A stretch of 64,000 bases of DNA from Anastatus disparis. Taxonomy: Eukaryota; Arthropoda; Insecta; Hymenoptera; Eupelmidae. The stretch covers positions 2,054,001 to 2,118,000 of the forward strand of contig JAFFSR010000395.1 of assembly GCA_017163975.1 (NCBI GenBank), written 5' to 3'. The notes beneath the pieces are model-generated. The model saw only the letters and a list, made by a program, of their open reading frames with translations, made no database searches and had not been told where the DNA came from. Shown piece after piece: positions 22,857 to 33,331 of the stretch. The translations under genes and the position numbers were made by a program. The first letter of the stretch is position 1, and each line of letters starts with the position of its first letter.

Positions 22857-24240
22857 ATGTCGGAAAATCCAGATCAAGTATGCATTTTATGCGGGGAGAC
22901 TAAAGAAAGTGAGTTGTAGCACCTTCAAAAAAAGCTCTTGGAACTTTAGTCAAATTTAGTAAAGAAAGAAAAGATAACAGGCACAGAACCTTTGAACAGT
23001 TAGAAAGTGCTTATGCTCACAAAAGTTGCAAAGAAAAGTATTGCAGAAGAAGTTCGATTGATGCAGCTGTGCAATCGACGAGCAAGAAAATTTCCGCAGG
23101 TATGAAAATTAATGTCGATGCAAAAACGTTCAATTTCGGCGAGAATTGTTTTTTTTGTGGCAAAAGTGCTCTTTATCCTAAAAAAGATATACGTTACGTA
23201 CAGAGTGACGATACGACAGATAAAATTAAAATAAAATTAGAAGAACGGAATCCGTCGGAATCTTTCAATAAACTATTGCTTGCTCGATTGAAAAATGTTA
23301 CAAGCTTGAAGGAAGCAAAGGCACGGTATCACGTAAAATGTATGAATAATTTTTATACAGAAACTACACATGATACAGTTGGACGTTCACTTAGTAAAGA
23401 AACAACAGATTTTGTTAATTACTGCATTAATTTCATAGAAAATAATTCATATGACAGTTTTCTTTAAATGATATTAAAGCAGATTTTAGTGGCAAAATTC
23501 CTGACGTCATTACAATAAAAAAGAAACTTAACGAACACTTTCATGGTGCTCTTAATTATTCTGTTATCAAAGGAGATTTGATTATAGTTTTTACGAAGTC
23601 AAGGATTAAGAAACTGAATAACGATTTCTATGAAAACCGTGCATCTGATCCTGCAGAGGAATGTTTGCGAATTGTACGAATGGCTGGACATATAATTGTC
23701 GAAGATATTCGCAAAAAAATTTATGATACAAATAATTATGAAATTTTTGATGCGGACGAAGATAAATTATTTAAACTTGTACCCAAAACATTATCGGAAA
23801 TAACCGATATTATAGTTAAAACTCATAAAGATCTGAGTAACAAAAGTAACAATTTGAAATGGTCTAAAAGATCTGCTACTGTTTCACATATATTAATTTC
23901 CTCTGCAAGACCCAGATCGTTATCACCTCCGTTATTGGCGTTAACGGCAATGATGCATAAAAAGTATGCTTCAAAAGATTTAATAGAATCGTTGGCTTAT
24001 CTAGGTTTGTGCGCATCTTACCATGAAACAAAACGATTCGAAACATCGATAATGCATGATCCTGATAATCATACTTGTTCAGACGATTCATACGTACAAT
24101 ACGCCTTCGATAATGCCGACCACGACTCGTAACACCATCGTCAGCTGTGACAACGAAACAGAAAATTGTTCGATTAAAAGAAACACCAACATTAGATGTT
24201 GTAGGAAAATTTGGTTTTATACCTTTGAAAAATTTTAATA
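22857..24240 (+). pseudogene. Academ-like protein, N-terminal part (Cys/His zinc-binding region)
   Basis: The ATG at 22857 lies 9 bases after a good 3' splice site (tttttattacag, ending 22847), so the protein probably started in exon 2. It begins MSENPDQVCILCGE. A TAG (22917-22919) and a shift near 22920 follow. Two CxxC...HxxxC modules are visible: CILC...HKSCKEKYC and CFFCGKS...YHVKCMNNF (about 23145-23355). The reading frame shifts near 23465, continues 23578-24129 (ECLRIVRMAGHIIVED; LALTAMMHKKYASKDLIESL), then loses some codons near 24125 and goes on as RLKETPTLDVVGKFGFIPL. The family is one of large uncharacterised proteins found in many animal genomes, here tied to a transposon by its TIRs. 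Confidence 0.6.
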
Positions 24241-25281
24241 GGGGAAATTCGTTAGGATTGAAAAATGTTATAATTGACAATATTTTTACGTAAGACAATA
24301 GCGATTTATTAAGTCTATCCTCGACAGACTTTTGTTGGCTTTTTTCTAAATTTACCGATGATTCTTCGAAAGGATGGAATAGTTTTATGGAGGATTATCA
24401 TATTTTCGATTATTATCAAACTTCAAAAATAATTCCGCTTCCTTTTTTAAACAGCCCACCTAGCAACTACAATACTATATATTCCGTGTTAGATAAAGTT
24501 GCCGAAGATAACAAGAATAGTCTTCATCAAACCATTTTTTTAGTGACGTTCGACCAACCTTTATACTTGAAAGCGCGTGAAATATTAGCATGCACAGCAG
24601 ATACAAATCCTAATGATTTGGCTTCAATAAGAGCTGGACTCGGAGGATTTCATAAGCTCATGTCCTTCCTTGGCTCAATAGGATTTATCATGGATGGAAG
24701 TGGTATAAAAAAAGCTCTAAGCACGATTTATGCGGAAAACTCAGCAGACAAAGCACTGTTAGGGCATGCTTATAGTCGAGCCATTCGAGGACATTTCCTT
24801 ATACACTTAGCACTATCTAATATAATTTTTTCATCGTTGCAATTGAGTGATGAAGAAATTACATGCTTGGAAGTACTTTTGCAGAGTTTAGATACATCAG
24901 AATTTGCTGAAAATATTAAAAAGAAGGAAGTAGTAACTATCAAAGAAAAGTTTGTAAAGCGTTTGCAAGAATTGAAAACCAAAGGACGCACAAGTCAGCT
25001 TTGGGTGCAGTATTGGGAAATGATTCTGCTTGTTAAAAATTTTATAAGAGCTCAGCGATCTGGTAATTGGGATTTACATTTGAAATGTGTTGAAGAAATG
25101 ATTCCTTTTTTTCACGCGACCGGGCACATATTGTATGCGAAATGTGCACATTTATACCTCCAAGACATGCGAAAATTAAAAGATTCAATGACTGAACAAG
25201 AATTTGAACGTTTGACAAGCGAAGGTTTTTTTATTTGATATAACCATTGAGCAAGTTCTCATGAGAGCGATGAAAACTTAA
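24241..25281 (+). pseudogene. Academ-like protein, central transposase part
   Basis: Frame open from ~24298 (a TAA at about 24292 lies upstream) through 24387 to 25238. Readable blocks: WNSFMEDYHIF, IFLVTFDQPLYLKAREIL, GGFHKLMSFLGSIGFIMDGSG, LLGHAYSRAIRGHFLIHLAL, WVQYWEMILLVKNFIRAQRSGNWDLHLK and MIPFFHATGHILYAKCAHLYLQDM. These are the most conserved blocks of the family; the His/Asp/Glu-rich segments may contain the catalytic triad, but I cannot name the residues with certainty. After FFI (25238) a small deletion with shift occurs, then DITIEQVLMRAMKT leads to the MITE insertion point. Confidence 0.6.
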
Positions 25282-25710
25282 GAGGCGGTCGGAACCAAAT
25301 CGGTGACTTAGTTCGGTGTTTGTAATAAATGCTTATAATAATTTATTCATTTATTAATATGGTAAAAATATAGTCATTTCCTCTAGTCATGTATATAAAG
25401 AATAATTTAAAATAGTTAAAGCCACAAAAATATACAGAATATTGTTATAAAGCGAAAAATGCCACCTAACAATCGACACGACAGTTTTTTGCATGCGGTA
25501 TATGTCAAGTCAGTTTGATATTTGTAATAAATGCTTATAATAATTTATTTACTTATTTATATGGTAAAAATATAGTCATTTCCTCTAGTCATGTATATAA
25601 AGAATAATTTGAAATAGTTTAAGCCATTAAAATATACAAAATATTATCGTAAAGCGAAAAATGCTGACTTGATATATACCGCAAGTCACCGATTTGGTTC
25701 CGACCGCCTC
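25282..25710. mobile_element. TTAA-flanked MITE, family B, with internal tandem duplication
   Basis: 429 bp with a ~28-bp TIR starting gaggcggtcggaaccaaatc, flanked by TTAA at 25278-25281 and 25711-25714. Inside, a ~147-bp block (from ~25318) is repeated (from ~25521), with a ~60-bp spacer. It splits the transposase between MKT and GGLTHGRGV. Confidence 0.9.
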
Positions 25711-25714
25711 TTAA

Positions 25715-26275
25715 GGTGGATTAACGCACGGACGTGGAGTTTCGGAAAGCGTATTAGCGAATTTCATATTAACGATGATTATTCTTGTTGAAGTTTGTAA
25801 TGAAGTTGAGGAATTTTGCAATGTTACATCTACCACGTCTGAACAACATGTCGACGCTACGGAGTCACGGATAACAAGAGACGTTAAAGATTTACAATAA
25901 TTATCGGCATTTTTTGATACGTACAACCCCTTTCCTGATACAGAAAGCATTATGTCGATATATTCTGGTATTGTGGGAGGGGAATCTATAAACTGCTATG
26001 ACGCGTATGCAATCGGAAAGAAGCCTGCAGAATTGATTGTTGGCCAAGATTTTGGAAGCGTTACCATGCAACGAAAAAGTAGAGTGCTGTCACTTAAAAC
26101 TATTAGATCGTCGATAAAAGTAAACGATGAGAAAGTTGCAATTAATTCGTTATTGTTATTTCAAAGGATATCTTTGCAAATAAGAGATAGAAATGACATG
26201 AAAAGCTATCTCATGTACGAATTAGCTCCATATCTATTATCTCTTTTTAATGAAAATGGCTTTAAAACAACGTAA
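25715..26275 (+). pseudogene. Academ-like protein, continuation after the MITE
   Basis: The frame reads GGLTHGRGVSESVLANFIL and VCNEVEEFC, then DATESRITRDVKDLQ with a TAA at about 25898-25900, and continues with SIYSGIVGGESINCYDA, GKKPAELIVGQDFGSVTMQR, SLKTIRSSIKVNDEKVAI and YLMYELAPYLLSLFNENG up to a stop at 26273-26275. The sequence then continues in another frame as the nuclease region. The strong block pattern shows that all these pieces once made a single protein of over 1200 residues. Confidence 0.6.
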
Positions 26276-26283
26276 AATCAGAA

Positions 26284-27318
26284 TTGTATAAAGATTTTAC
26301 GAGCAGCTCTGATTTTCCAAACTCAACCAATGTTATTCATGTTATCGACAGTGGTTTTCTATTGCATAAAGTAATTTGGCAAAAAAATGACAGCGTTGGA
26401 GAAATTAAAAAAAAATATTTAAATTATGTTCGAGACAATTATGCTGGAAATAGTTATATAATATTTGATGGCTATCCTGATGCTGATAAAACCAATTCTT
26501 CTGGTGACACAACATCAGTCTCGACAAGTACAAAAGCACGTGAACGTGCACGCAGGGTAATATCTACTGTACCAAACGTAAATGAATTTCAAGATCATAT
26601 TAAAGTTTCTTTTTCACCTCAATCGTTCTTATCAAATGAAAGAAATAAATGCAAATTGATTGAAGTACTATCTGAGGAATTTTCAGCTGCCGGATTCACC
26701 TGTCAACAAGCAGAAGAAGATGCTGATCACCTCATAGTCAATACGGCAATACAAGTTGCAGAGAAGAACGAGACCGCTGTAGTGGTTGGTCAAGATGTCG
26801 ATCTTCTTGTTTTGCTTAATCAACTCAATGTTAAAAATTTAAACATTTCCTTTTACAAAGTAGGTACAAGTACTGTCAAAGATTGTTGCTATACAACAGA
26901 TAGTTTTAACTATAATGAACACAAAAAGTATCTTGCATTCTTGCATTGCTTTTCGGGTTGTGATACGACGTCTGGGTTTACTGGGAAAGGTAAGAAATCA
27001 ACAGTAAAATCCTTGATATCCATAAAAAACTTTACTAAGCTAGCAGATATTTTCTATGATGTAAATGCAGATAAAGAATTAATTGCGAAAAATGGAATCG
27101 AATTGGTAGCAGGAATTTACTCTAAAAAACAAAACTGTACTCTACATAATTTGAGGTATGAAATGTATCAAACAACTTCAATTAAATCTACTTTTAAATT
27201 AGAAAAATTACCCCCTACTGAAGGAGCAGCAAGAGAACATTCCTTCAGGTCTTATTACCAGCTACAAAAATGGCAAATCCTACGGAGTGGGGCTGGAAAC
27301 AATCAAAAGGTTTTTTAA
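26284..27318 (+). pseudogene. Academ-like protein, XPG/PIN-like nuclease region
   Basis: 344 codons without a stop. It starts soon after a shift, reads VIHVIDSGFLLHKVIW (an Asp at the N-terminal strand), SYIIFDGYPDADKT, then CQQAEEDADHLIVNTAIQVA (acidic cluster) and AVVVGQDVDLLVLLNQL (further Asp residues), and HCFSGCDTTSGF. Acidic residues after hydrophobic strands in this order are what FEN1/XPG and PIN-type nucleases show. That the region is a nuclease is inference from this pattern. The region ends in WGW-type sequence shifted near 27270. This is the longest open segment of the element. Confidence 0.6.
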
Positions 27319-27659
27319 TACCTAAATATACAGAATAAAAATTGATTCCGGACAGCCTGCTTAAAAAAATTTCTTGCGCTTGTAAATCTGCTTGCAGCAC
27401 TTTAAGATGTAGTTGCAGAAAACACGGATTAAAATGCACTATTCTATGTTCGAATTGTCACGGATTGAATGGATGTTCTAATGCAGAACAATTAGTTATA
27501 GGCAGCACCGATGAGGAACAGTCGCAAGAATTAGAGGGATATTTGCAAGCTTTGAATAAAAACGCTGCAGAAATGCAAGACCAAGAAGAAGAAAAAGAAG
27601 AAGAAGAAGAAGAAGAAGCTGAAGATCGATCGCAATTAAAACGGGCAAAATACAATTAA
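27318..27659 (+). pseudogene. Academ-like protein, Cys-rich C-terminus and acidic tail
   Basis: After DSLLKKIS the region has CACKSACSTLRCSCRKHGL and CTILCSNCHGLNGC, i.e. repeated CxC/CxxxC pairs that probably bind zinc. It ends in a Glu-rich stretch (27580-27640) and a TAA at 27657-27659. In family members this tail directly follows the nuclease-like region, which fits the spacing here. Confidence 0.65.
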
Positions 27660-27731
27660 TGTTCTTGTACGTCATATTTGTACGTAAATATGTACATGTT
27701 ATAATATTGAAGTTTTGTGTTTTCTTGAACC

Positions 27732-27737
27732 AATAAA
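27732..27737 (+). terminator. Candidate polyadenylation signal AATAAA
   Basis: AATAAA 73 bp after the stop of the Academ-like gene and inside the element. Confidence 0.5.
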
Positions 27738-28144
27738 GATTTTTCTTATGATTCCGATGGATGTGAATGATTTAATTATCTTAAAAAGTAAATATAATTC
27801 ATTTATAATAAGTAACATTTATTTATTAAAAGAATTTCCACGAAAAATATCTGATTTTGACGTATATTAAAAAATGAATAGAAAAATACCTTTATTTTTC
27901 AGTTTTTTGCGATTTTAACGATTTTTTTTGCTTGTACAGGTATATTTTTATTATTTTATCTGAAAGTTAAAATGTTTATGAAAAAAATGAGCGCTTCTGG
28001 AAGTGTTTCGAGCAAGAAATAACCCTTTTTCAGCTACATGAAAATAACGTCTTTTTTCGAAAATATTAAATTTCTGAAAAACCAATTGAGTTATTGTAAA
28101 AAAAAAATTGTACGTTTTTGGGATATAAAAAACTACTACTAAAC
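27738..28144. other. 3' non-coding part of the Academ-like element
   Basis: AT-rich, no gene recognised between the poly(A) signal and the right TIR. Confidence 0.5.
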
Positions 28145-28516
28145 TAAATTTCATAAAGTTTGGATCATTTTTGGCAGAGTTATAAATAAAAAACGATAAA
28201 TTTGTTTTTTCTCGTTTTACTTCGAAATTTTGAGGTTACACAAAAAAATGTACTGAACAAAAGTTGTGTGATTTTTCATTATCTACAACTTTCTCCTTTA
28301 ACTTTTTTTTCGTTACAACCAATATTTGCGCCGGAAATAGTAAAAAACGATTTTTTATCCCTTCTCATCCCTAACTCACCCTCAGCAAGGGTAGCTACAG
28401 ACCTGCTTATTTTACCCGTTATTTGTTACCACTAATTCTACCCTTTTTTGCTAACCTTACTCTGTACGTAAATAATATATAAATTGTCATAATTTCGAGG
28501 TAGATCACCTGGACTA
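28145..28516 (-). repeat. Right TIR of the Academ-like element
   Basis: Inverted copy of 21432-21800; ends in acctggacta followed by the TAA target duplication. Confidence 0.9.
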
Positions 28517-28559
28517 TAAGAAAGCATTGCGCCAAAGCACTTGGCAGCGTTTTTAAAAA

Positions 28560-29127
28560 TGAATATTTTTTTCAATTTTATTGCATTCTTTTATTAATAT
28601 TAATAAAAAATCAGAATAATAATTTAAAATTATATTGTAAATTTATTAAATTTATATAATATAATTAAGATTAAGAAATTCTACTATATATATATTAAAT
28701 AAATGATTAAAATTAAGATAAAGTGCATACTAGTATAATAACTGCTGTATGTAGCATACGCAAAGCGAAAGTAGAGAATAAGCCAGTGTGCTCACTAGGC
28801 TTATTCTCTAATGTGAGAGAGAGAAAGAGCAAGCACGGCTTTTCAAAGCTTGGGGAGTAAGCTCTTTGTATGCTGTGAGCTCCCCTTTTCCTGCTACGTG
28901 AAGTGAAGATGCGCGCGTAGCGGTTGTGCTCGGTACTACCACCCTTAATAGTAGTATTTATTAAGTTTAATAATGATTTCATTATCATGAAATACTAATA
29001 CATCTTGAATTAAAAAATTCAAGTTTAATAATTATATAGCTAAAGTTTAGTAACCTTCATCTTAAGTTTAAGTATTTTGAATCTTAAGGTTCAACTTTAG
29101 TTTATTAATTATTATAAAATTTTAATA
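28560..29127 (-). repeat. Right arm of the CACTG foldback element, inner part
   Basis: 28560-28690 mirrors 19430-19560 of the left arm. 28930-29127 is a partial ~310-bp unit. Between them lies a GC-richer segment with a perfect 12-bp hairpin (28773-28784 with 28798-28809, agagaataagcc) and no counterpart on the left. Confidence 0.65.
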
Positions 29128-29329
29128 CACTGTTAAAAATAATATTAAATTTAATGTAAAATATGAAACCAGCTTCCAAACAATTCATTAAAATCAATAA
29201 TTTTATTGTAATTTTAATAAAAGATTCATAATTTTATCCTAATTCTAATCTAAAGTTGTGTAAAATTTAAAGTAAAAATTGAAATTTCAATAATAGTATT
29301 GGAAGCAAATTTAATAATTTTTAACAGTG
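29128..29329. mobile_element. Small CACTG-ended MITE
   Basis: 202 bp from CACTGTTAAAAATAATATT to AATTTTTAACAGTG, flanked by TA (29126-29127 and 29330-29331). Its ends match those of the large foldback element in which it sits, so the two may use the same transposase. Confidence 0.8.
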
Positions 29330-29331
29330 TA

Positions 29332-29482
29332 CACTCGACGGTACATATTCTATGATAATTCTTTTCCCAACATTTAAAAATTAACCAATAAAACTGAGTA
29401 GACTAACGGAATCATCCAGTAAGATCACGTTATTTTAAAAACACAGAAAAAGAACTATCATAGAATATGTTTCCGTCGACTG
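29332..29482. mobile_element. Small TA-flanked MITE next to the previous one
   Basis: 151 bp; arms cactcgacggtacatattct and its inverse at 29450-29482, flanked by TA at 29330-29331 and 29483-29484. It shares one TA with the neighbouring MITE. Confidence 0.8.
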
Positions 29483-29484
29483 TA

Positions 29485-29764
29485 CATGAAAACATTTTAA
29501 GAATTTATATTAAATTTTATAATAATTTATTAAGGTCTTGATAAGATGCAGTAACATGTATCTTAATCATAACATTAGATTTAATACAAGTAACTAAAGT
29601 ATTTATCAAGTATAATAATTAATATATTTTTAATTATAATATTGAATTTTAATAAGCGTATTGCTAAACTTCAGTAATCGTTATCTTAAGTTTAAGTATT
29701 TTGAATCTGAAATTTTAACTTTAAGTTTATTAATTTTTATTAATTTTCAAGGCATCAAAACATT
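29485..29764 (-). repeat. Right arm of the CACTG foldback element, middle part
   Basis: Mirrors about 18888-19185 of the left arm (shared: aatattgaattttaataagc, cttcagtaatcgttatctta-like blocks). It stops at the piggyBac insertion. Confidence 0.8.
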
Positions 29765-30017
29765 TCAACCCTTTACTTAAGCAAACGCCCAAACACGCCT
29801 GAAGACGTCGGCGTGGGGAACCAATCAATAGCGTGCCGAATTTCGGTAGTCAAAAATTGTAGACTGCTATAAGCATTGTGTGTGTCTCTAAGCAGGCCCG
29901 CATACTTGCACGTTTCTCTTGAGAACCCTGAGACTTATGTCAGAGCTACATTGAAACTATCACTAATATTTTATTATTAAATATTTATAGTTATTATTTT
30001 TATAGTACGTAGACATA

Positions 30018-30378
30018 ATGCCGAATAAATTGTTAGATCAATATTCAGCTCTCAAAGACATTAGTAAAATCACGAGTTTGAATAAAAGAAAGTTTATAAA
30101 TTATTATGATTCAACTTCTTTCAAATTGAATAATTTATTAAATATAAATATTGCAAGTCTAAGGAAGTAATAAAATAATGAATTGTTGATTATACATTTA
30201 ATATTTACTTTATTCTATTAAAATACAGACATCGATCGATCAGGCATCATCAGAAATTAAACTAAATTTGAATAATTCATCCAAGGACAATGTTCAATCA
30301 GATCAAATATCGTCAAAAAAAGGAAGAAAAAGAAAATATTCTTCTTTTGACATAAAAAGTTTAGAAGTAAAGAAAAAG
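30018..30378 (+). pseudogene. piggyBac transposase, first two N-terminal coding exons
   Basis: The ATG at 30018 opens 50 codons (MPNKLLDQYSALKDI...) to a TAA at 30168. The donor site of this exon is not certain. Exon 2 is 30229-30378: acceptor attaaaatacag, donor aaag|gtaatc, exactly 50 codons and phase 0. It encodes a Ser/Lys-rich segment with KKGRKRKYSSFD. N-terminal parts of piggyBac transposases are poorly conserved, so assignment rests on position upstream of the catalytic region and on splice signals. Confidence 0.5.
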
Positions 30379-30528
30379 GTAATCAATTTTTTTATTTAAA
30401 AAGTTATTAACGAAGATAGTGCATATTCATGAAACTAATTATTATTTATAAGAAGTTTTATTTAGTGTTAGTTTTCATTACATTATAAATAATTCAAGTC
30501 AATTTAAAAATTTATTTTTCTACTACAG

Positions 30529-31490
30529 AAGTCTTCAACGAAAAATAAAACTAATACAGTCAATTCAAAAAAAGAAGTATATCCTATGTCAGCTGTGAGT
30601 CAAAGAAAAAGAAAAGTTTCTACGTATGATACTATGCAAGAAAATATCAAAAGCGAAAAAATAAAGAAGGTAATAATATTTCTAATTATGACAATTTTAT
30701 TTTAAAATCTTATTTCATATAACTATTATTTGCTGATAACATTGAAAATTTTTATCTGATTTAAGAGCAGGCCGGATTCGCTGTCCTTGTCTAATTGGCA
30801 TTTTTGTTATTTACTCAAGTATTAATCCGTGTATCTGCAAATTGAAGGTTATATTATTATTACAAATATTTGTACACAAGAAAAAAAAATCTATCGCTTT
30901 GTTTTTGAGAAAAGTAAGGAGCGCCGAAGTAAAAGATTATGTTTATAATATTTTCTCGTTCCTTACTTTTCTCAAAAACAAATCGGTAGAATTTTTTTTT
31001 CTTGTGTATAGATATTCATAATAATAATATCTATTGCGATCAACCTTTATTTTGAAGATACACCGATTAATACTTGAGTAAATAACAAACAACTCAATTG
31101 TTACTCGGTCGGTATCAGGTTCTACTCCGGCCTGCCGTTAAGCAAATAAAAACATGTAAGTGTTAGAAATAAAAGAAAAATTATATTAAAACATTGTAAT
31201 ACGTAGATTCTAGTATATGTATACTTATAAGATTGATTATTTCAGGAGGATCAAATACACAGTGATACTTTAATCATAGAAGACAAACAATGTGATTGAA
31301 ATAACTCAAACAAAAAAGAAAATATTTCAAATGAGAAAAAGACAGTTACTAAGAAAGAAAAATCAAAAAAAGAATCTCCTTTTAAATTTACAAATTTTTT
31401 AAAAGACATAAATGCCAAATCTTTTATTGGGGATGCAGGTCCAAAGCATAATTTGCCGGTTTTTTAGAAAATTGTCTATATTTTTCGTTA
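30529..31490 (+). pseudogene. piggyBac transposase, exons 3 and 4 of the N-terminal region
   Basis: Exon 3 is 30529-30669: acceptor ttctactacag, donor aagaag|gtaata, 47 codons, phase 0; it encodes SQRKRKVSTYD, which resembles the KRKYSSFD block of exon 2, as if the exon were duplicated. Exon 4 starts at 31246 after gattatttcag and reads EDQIHSDTLIIEDKQCD, a TGA at 31297-31299, then K-rich sequence and FKFTNFLKDIN, GDAGPKHNLP. The last motif resembles the start of the conserved piggyBac core. A TTAA MITE lies in the intron between exons 3 and 4. Coding sequence stops at the foldback from 31464. Confidence 0.5.
30765..31137. mobile_element. TTAA-flanked foldback MITE, family C copy 1
   Basis: 373 bp, TIR-like ends gagcaggccgga / ggcctgccg, long inverted arms around a tttgtttttgagaaaagtaa stem, flanked by TTAA at 30761-30764 and 31138-31141. 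It lies in an intron of the piggyBac transposase. A close copy is at 45758-46142. Confidence 0.9.
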
Positions 31491-32138
31491 AAAAGTGATT
31501 ATTTAATTTTTAGCTTAGTAACTTATTAGATAATATTAAAACAATCATTTTAAACTTCGCTTTATTTAAATATAATAAATTATTAAAGAGTTATAACATT
31601 TTAAAGTTTATAAATTTTATACAAATCTAATGCAATCATAAATAATAATTCCAAACATTCAAAAATTATTTTATTTGACTGCAACAAAGTTTATTTTGTT
31701 CAGTTTAAAATTTAGAATCTATTGACCAGGATGAAATTTTGATTTTGATTTTTTATTAAAATTCATTGCTAATTTTCTATGATAAAACAGTAAGTACCGT
31801 CTGAGACATATACATTTTTTCGCAGAAAATTAGTAATAAATTTTAATGAAAAATTAAAATTAAAATTCCATCCTGGTCAATAGATTCTAAATTTTAAACT
31901 GAACAAAATAAACTTTGTTGCAATCAAATAAAATAATTTTTGAAAGTTTGGCATTATTATTTATGATTGCATTAGATTTGTGTAAAATTTATAAACTTTA
32001 AAATGTTATAACTCTTTAATAATTCATTATATTTAAATGAAGCGAAGTTTAAAATGATTATTTTAATATTATCTAATAAGTTACTAAGCTAAAAATTAGA
32101 TAATTACTTTCTACCAAAAAATATAGACAATTTTCTAA
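31464..32138. mobile_element. 675-bp foldback element inside the piggyBac transposase
   Basis: Two arms of ~310 bp are inverted copies (ttagaaaattgtctatattt at both outer ends; tctattgaccaggatg near the centre), with a ~40-bp loop. It stands where the N-terminal two thirds of the piggyBac catalytic region should be, so a deletion accompanied or followed its insertion. No clear TSD. Confidence 0.85.
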
Positions 32139-32144
32139 GAAACT

Positions 32145-33183
32145 AATTTTTGACACAGACTGCCCATACAACCTTAAACAATATATGTCTCAAAAGCTTA
32201 CCAAGTGGGGCATCAAAGTATGGGTAATAGCTGATAGTGAAACAGGATACGTATTATATTGTAATGTTTATTTAGGAAAAAAAATTGAAAATAATTCTGA
32301 TGTATTATTAGGAGAACAAGTAGTACTTGAAATGTCTAAGAAATATTGTGGTGTTAATCATTATATATATTTTGATAATTTCTTTTCTTCTGTCAGATTG
32401 ATGCAGATGTTATTAGATAAAAAAATTTATGCTTGTGGTACAGCTCGAACTGATCGAAAAGATTGGCCTTCTGAATCAAAAGACACAAAGTCATTAAAGT
32501 TGCAACATGGATAATCTAAGAAAATGCAATCAGGAATGATAACTGCACTAGTATGGCATGATAAGCGGGATGTTCGTACGTTATCGACTAATTCTAGTCC
32601 TTTAGTAGATATTAAAATTGAGCGCAAAACTAGAAATAAAAATGAACGTATAACGATTGAATGTCCCTCAGCAATTCATAATTATAATAAGTACATGGGA
32701 GGCGTTGATTTGGCAGATCAATTGCGCAGTTACTACTCTGTTGAAAGAGAAAGCAAGAAATGCTGGTGGAAATATGTATTTCATTTTGTTATAAATACAT
32801 GTATTGCTAACAGTTATATTCTTTATAAATTTGCGAATATGTCTAAGTGTTCTCAAAAGATTGAAAGTAAGTTAGAATTTCGCATAAATCTTGTAAAACG
32901 ATTGTTAAGTAAACCAACTCGTAAACGTACAAATATAACGGCTAATTTAATCAATAAAGAAAATGAGTACACTCAGAAAGAAAAAGCAAAAGAGCACGTT
33001 TTGGTAAAAGTGCAAAGTCGAGGTGTATGTAAATTATGTAGCTTTACTAAAAAAACAACGTCTTCTAGTTTGATTCCGAGATCGAGGTACAAATGTAATT
33101 CTTGTAATATTTTTTTATGTCAGTTTGCATGTTTTTGCATCTATTACGAGGTAATAATGACCGAAGTTGACATTAAAAATTAA
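32145..33183 (+). pseudogene. piggyBac transposase, C-terminal catalytic fragment
   Basis: Belongs to the DDE_Tnp_1_7 family. The frame reads YMSQKLTKWGIKVWVIADSE, YVLYCNVYLGKK, VNHYIYFDNFFSS (an Asp of the catalytic triad), YACGTARTDRKDWP, then a TAA at 32512-32514 and again in the same frame SGMITALVWHDKRDVRTLS, HNYNKYMGGVDLADQLRSYY (last catalytic Asp) and KCWWKYVFHFV. The C-terminus holds CKLCSF...CNSCNIFLCQFAC, the Cys-rich domain that binds the TIRs. The part of the core before YMSQK is missing, replaced by the foldback element. Confidence 0.85.
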
Positions 33184-33331
33184 TATAATATTTATTATTA
33201 GTAATATTAATTATAAAATTAGAATTATTTCAAATTTTATTTCAAAATCTGATAAAAAATCTTCCAAAATGTAATAAAAAAGAAAGTATTTCAATTAACA
33301 TAGTCATATGTATGTGCTTCTCCCTCCATCT

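Larger units (their letters stand above)
21432..28516 (+). mobile_element. Academ-like DNA transposon, 7.1 kb, with long TIRs and a 3-bp TSD
   Basis: Terminal inverted repeats of ~370 bp start TAGTCCAGGT at both ends and are flanked by TAA on both sides (21429-21431 and 28517-28519). The coding strand has an N-terminal Cys/His region, a long transposase-like part, an XPG/PIN-like nuclease region and a CxC-rich C-terminus. A nuclease module, a Cys8-type zinc region and 3-4-bp TSDs are features I know of the Academ superfamily, so I assign it there tentatively. Two MITEs are nested in it (22405-22671 and 25282-25710). Confidence 0.6.

Noticed and set aside
23876..24298. 140-codon minus-strand frame
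   Set aside because: Antisense to conserved coding sequence of the Academ-like protein.
27458..27655. Ser-rich minus-strand frame
   Set aside because: Antisense of the Glu-rich tail of the Academ-like protein.
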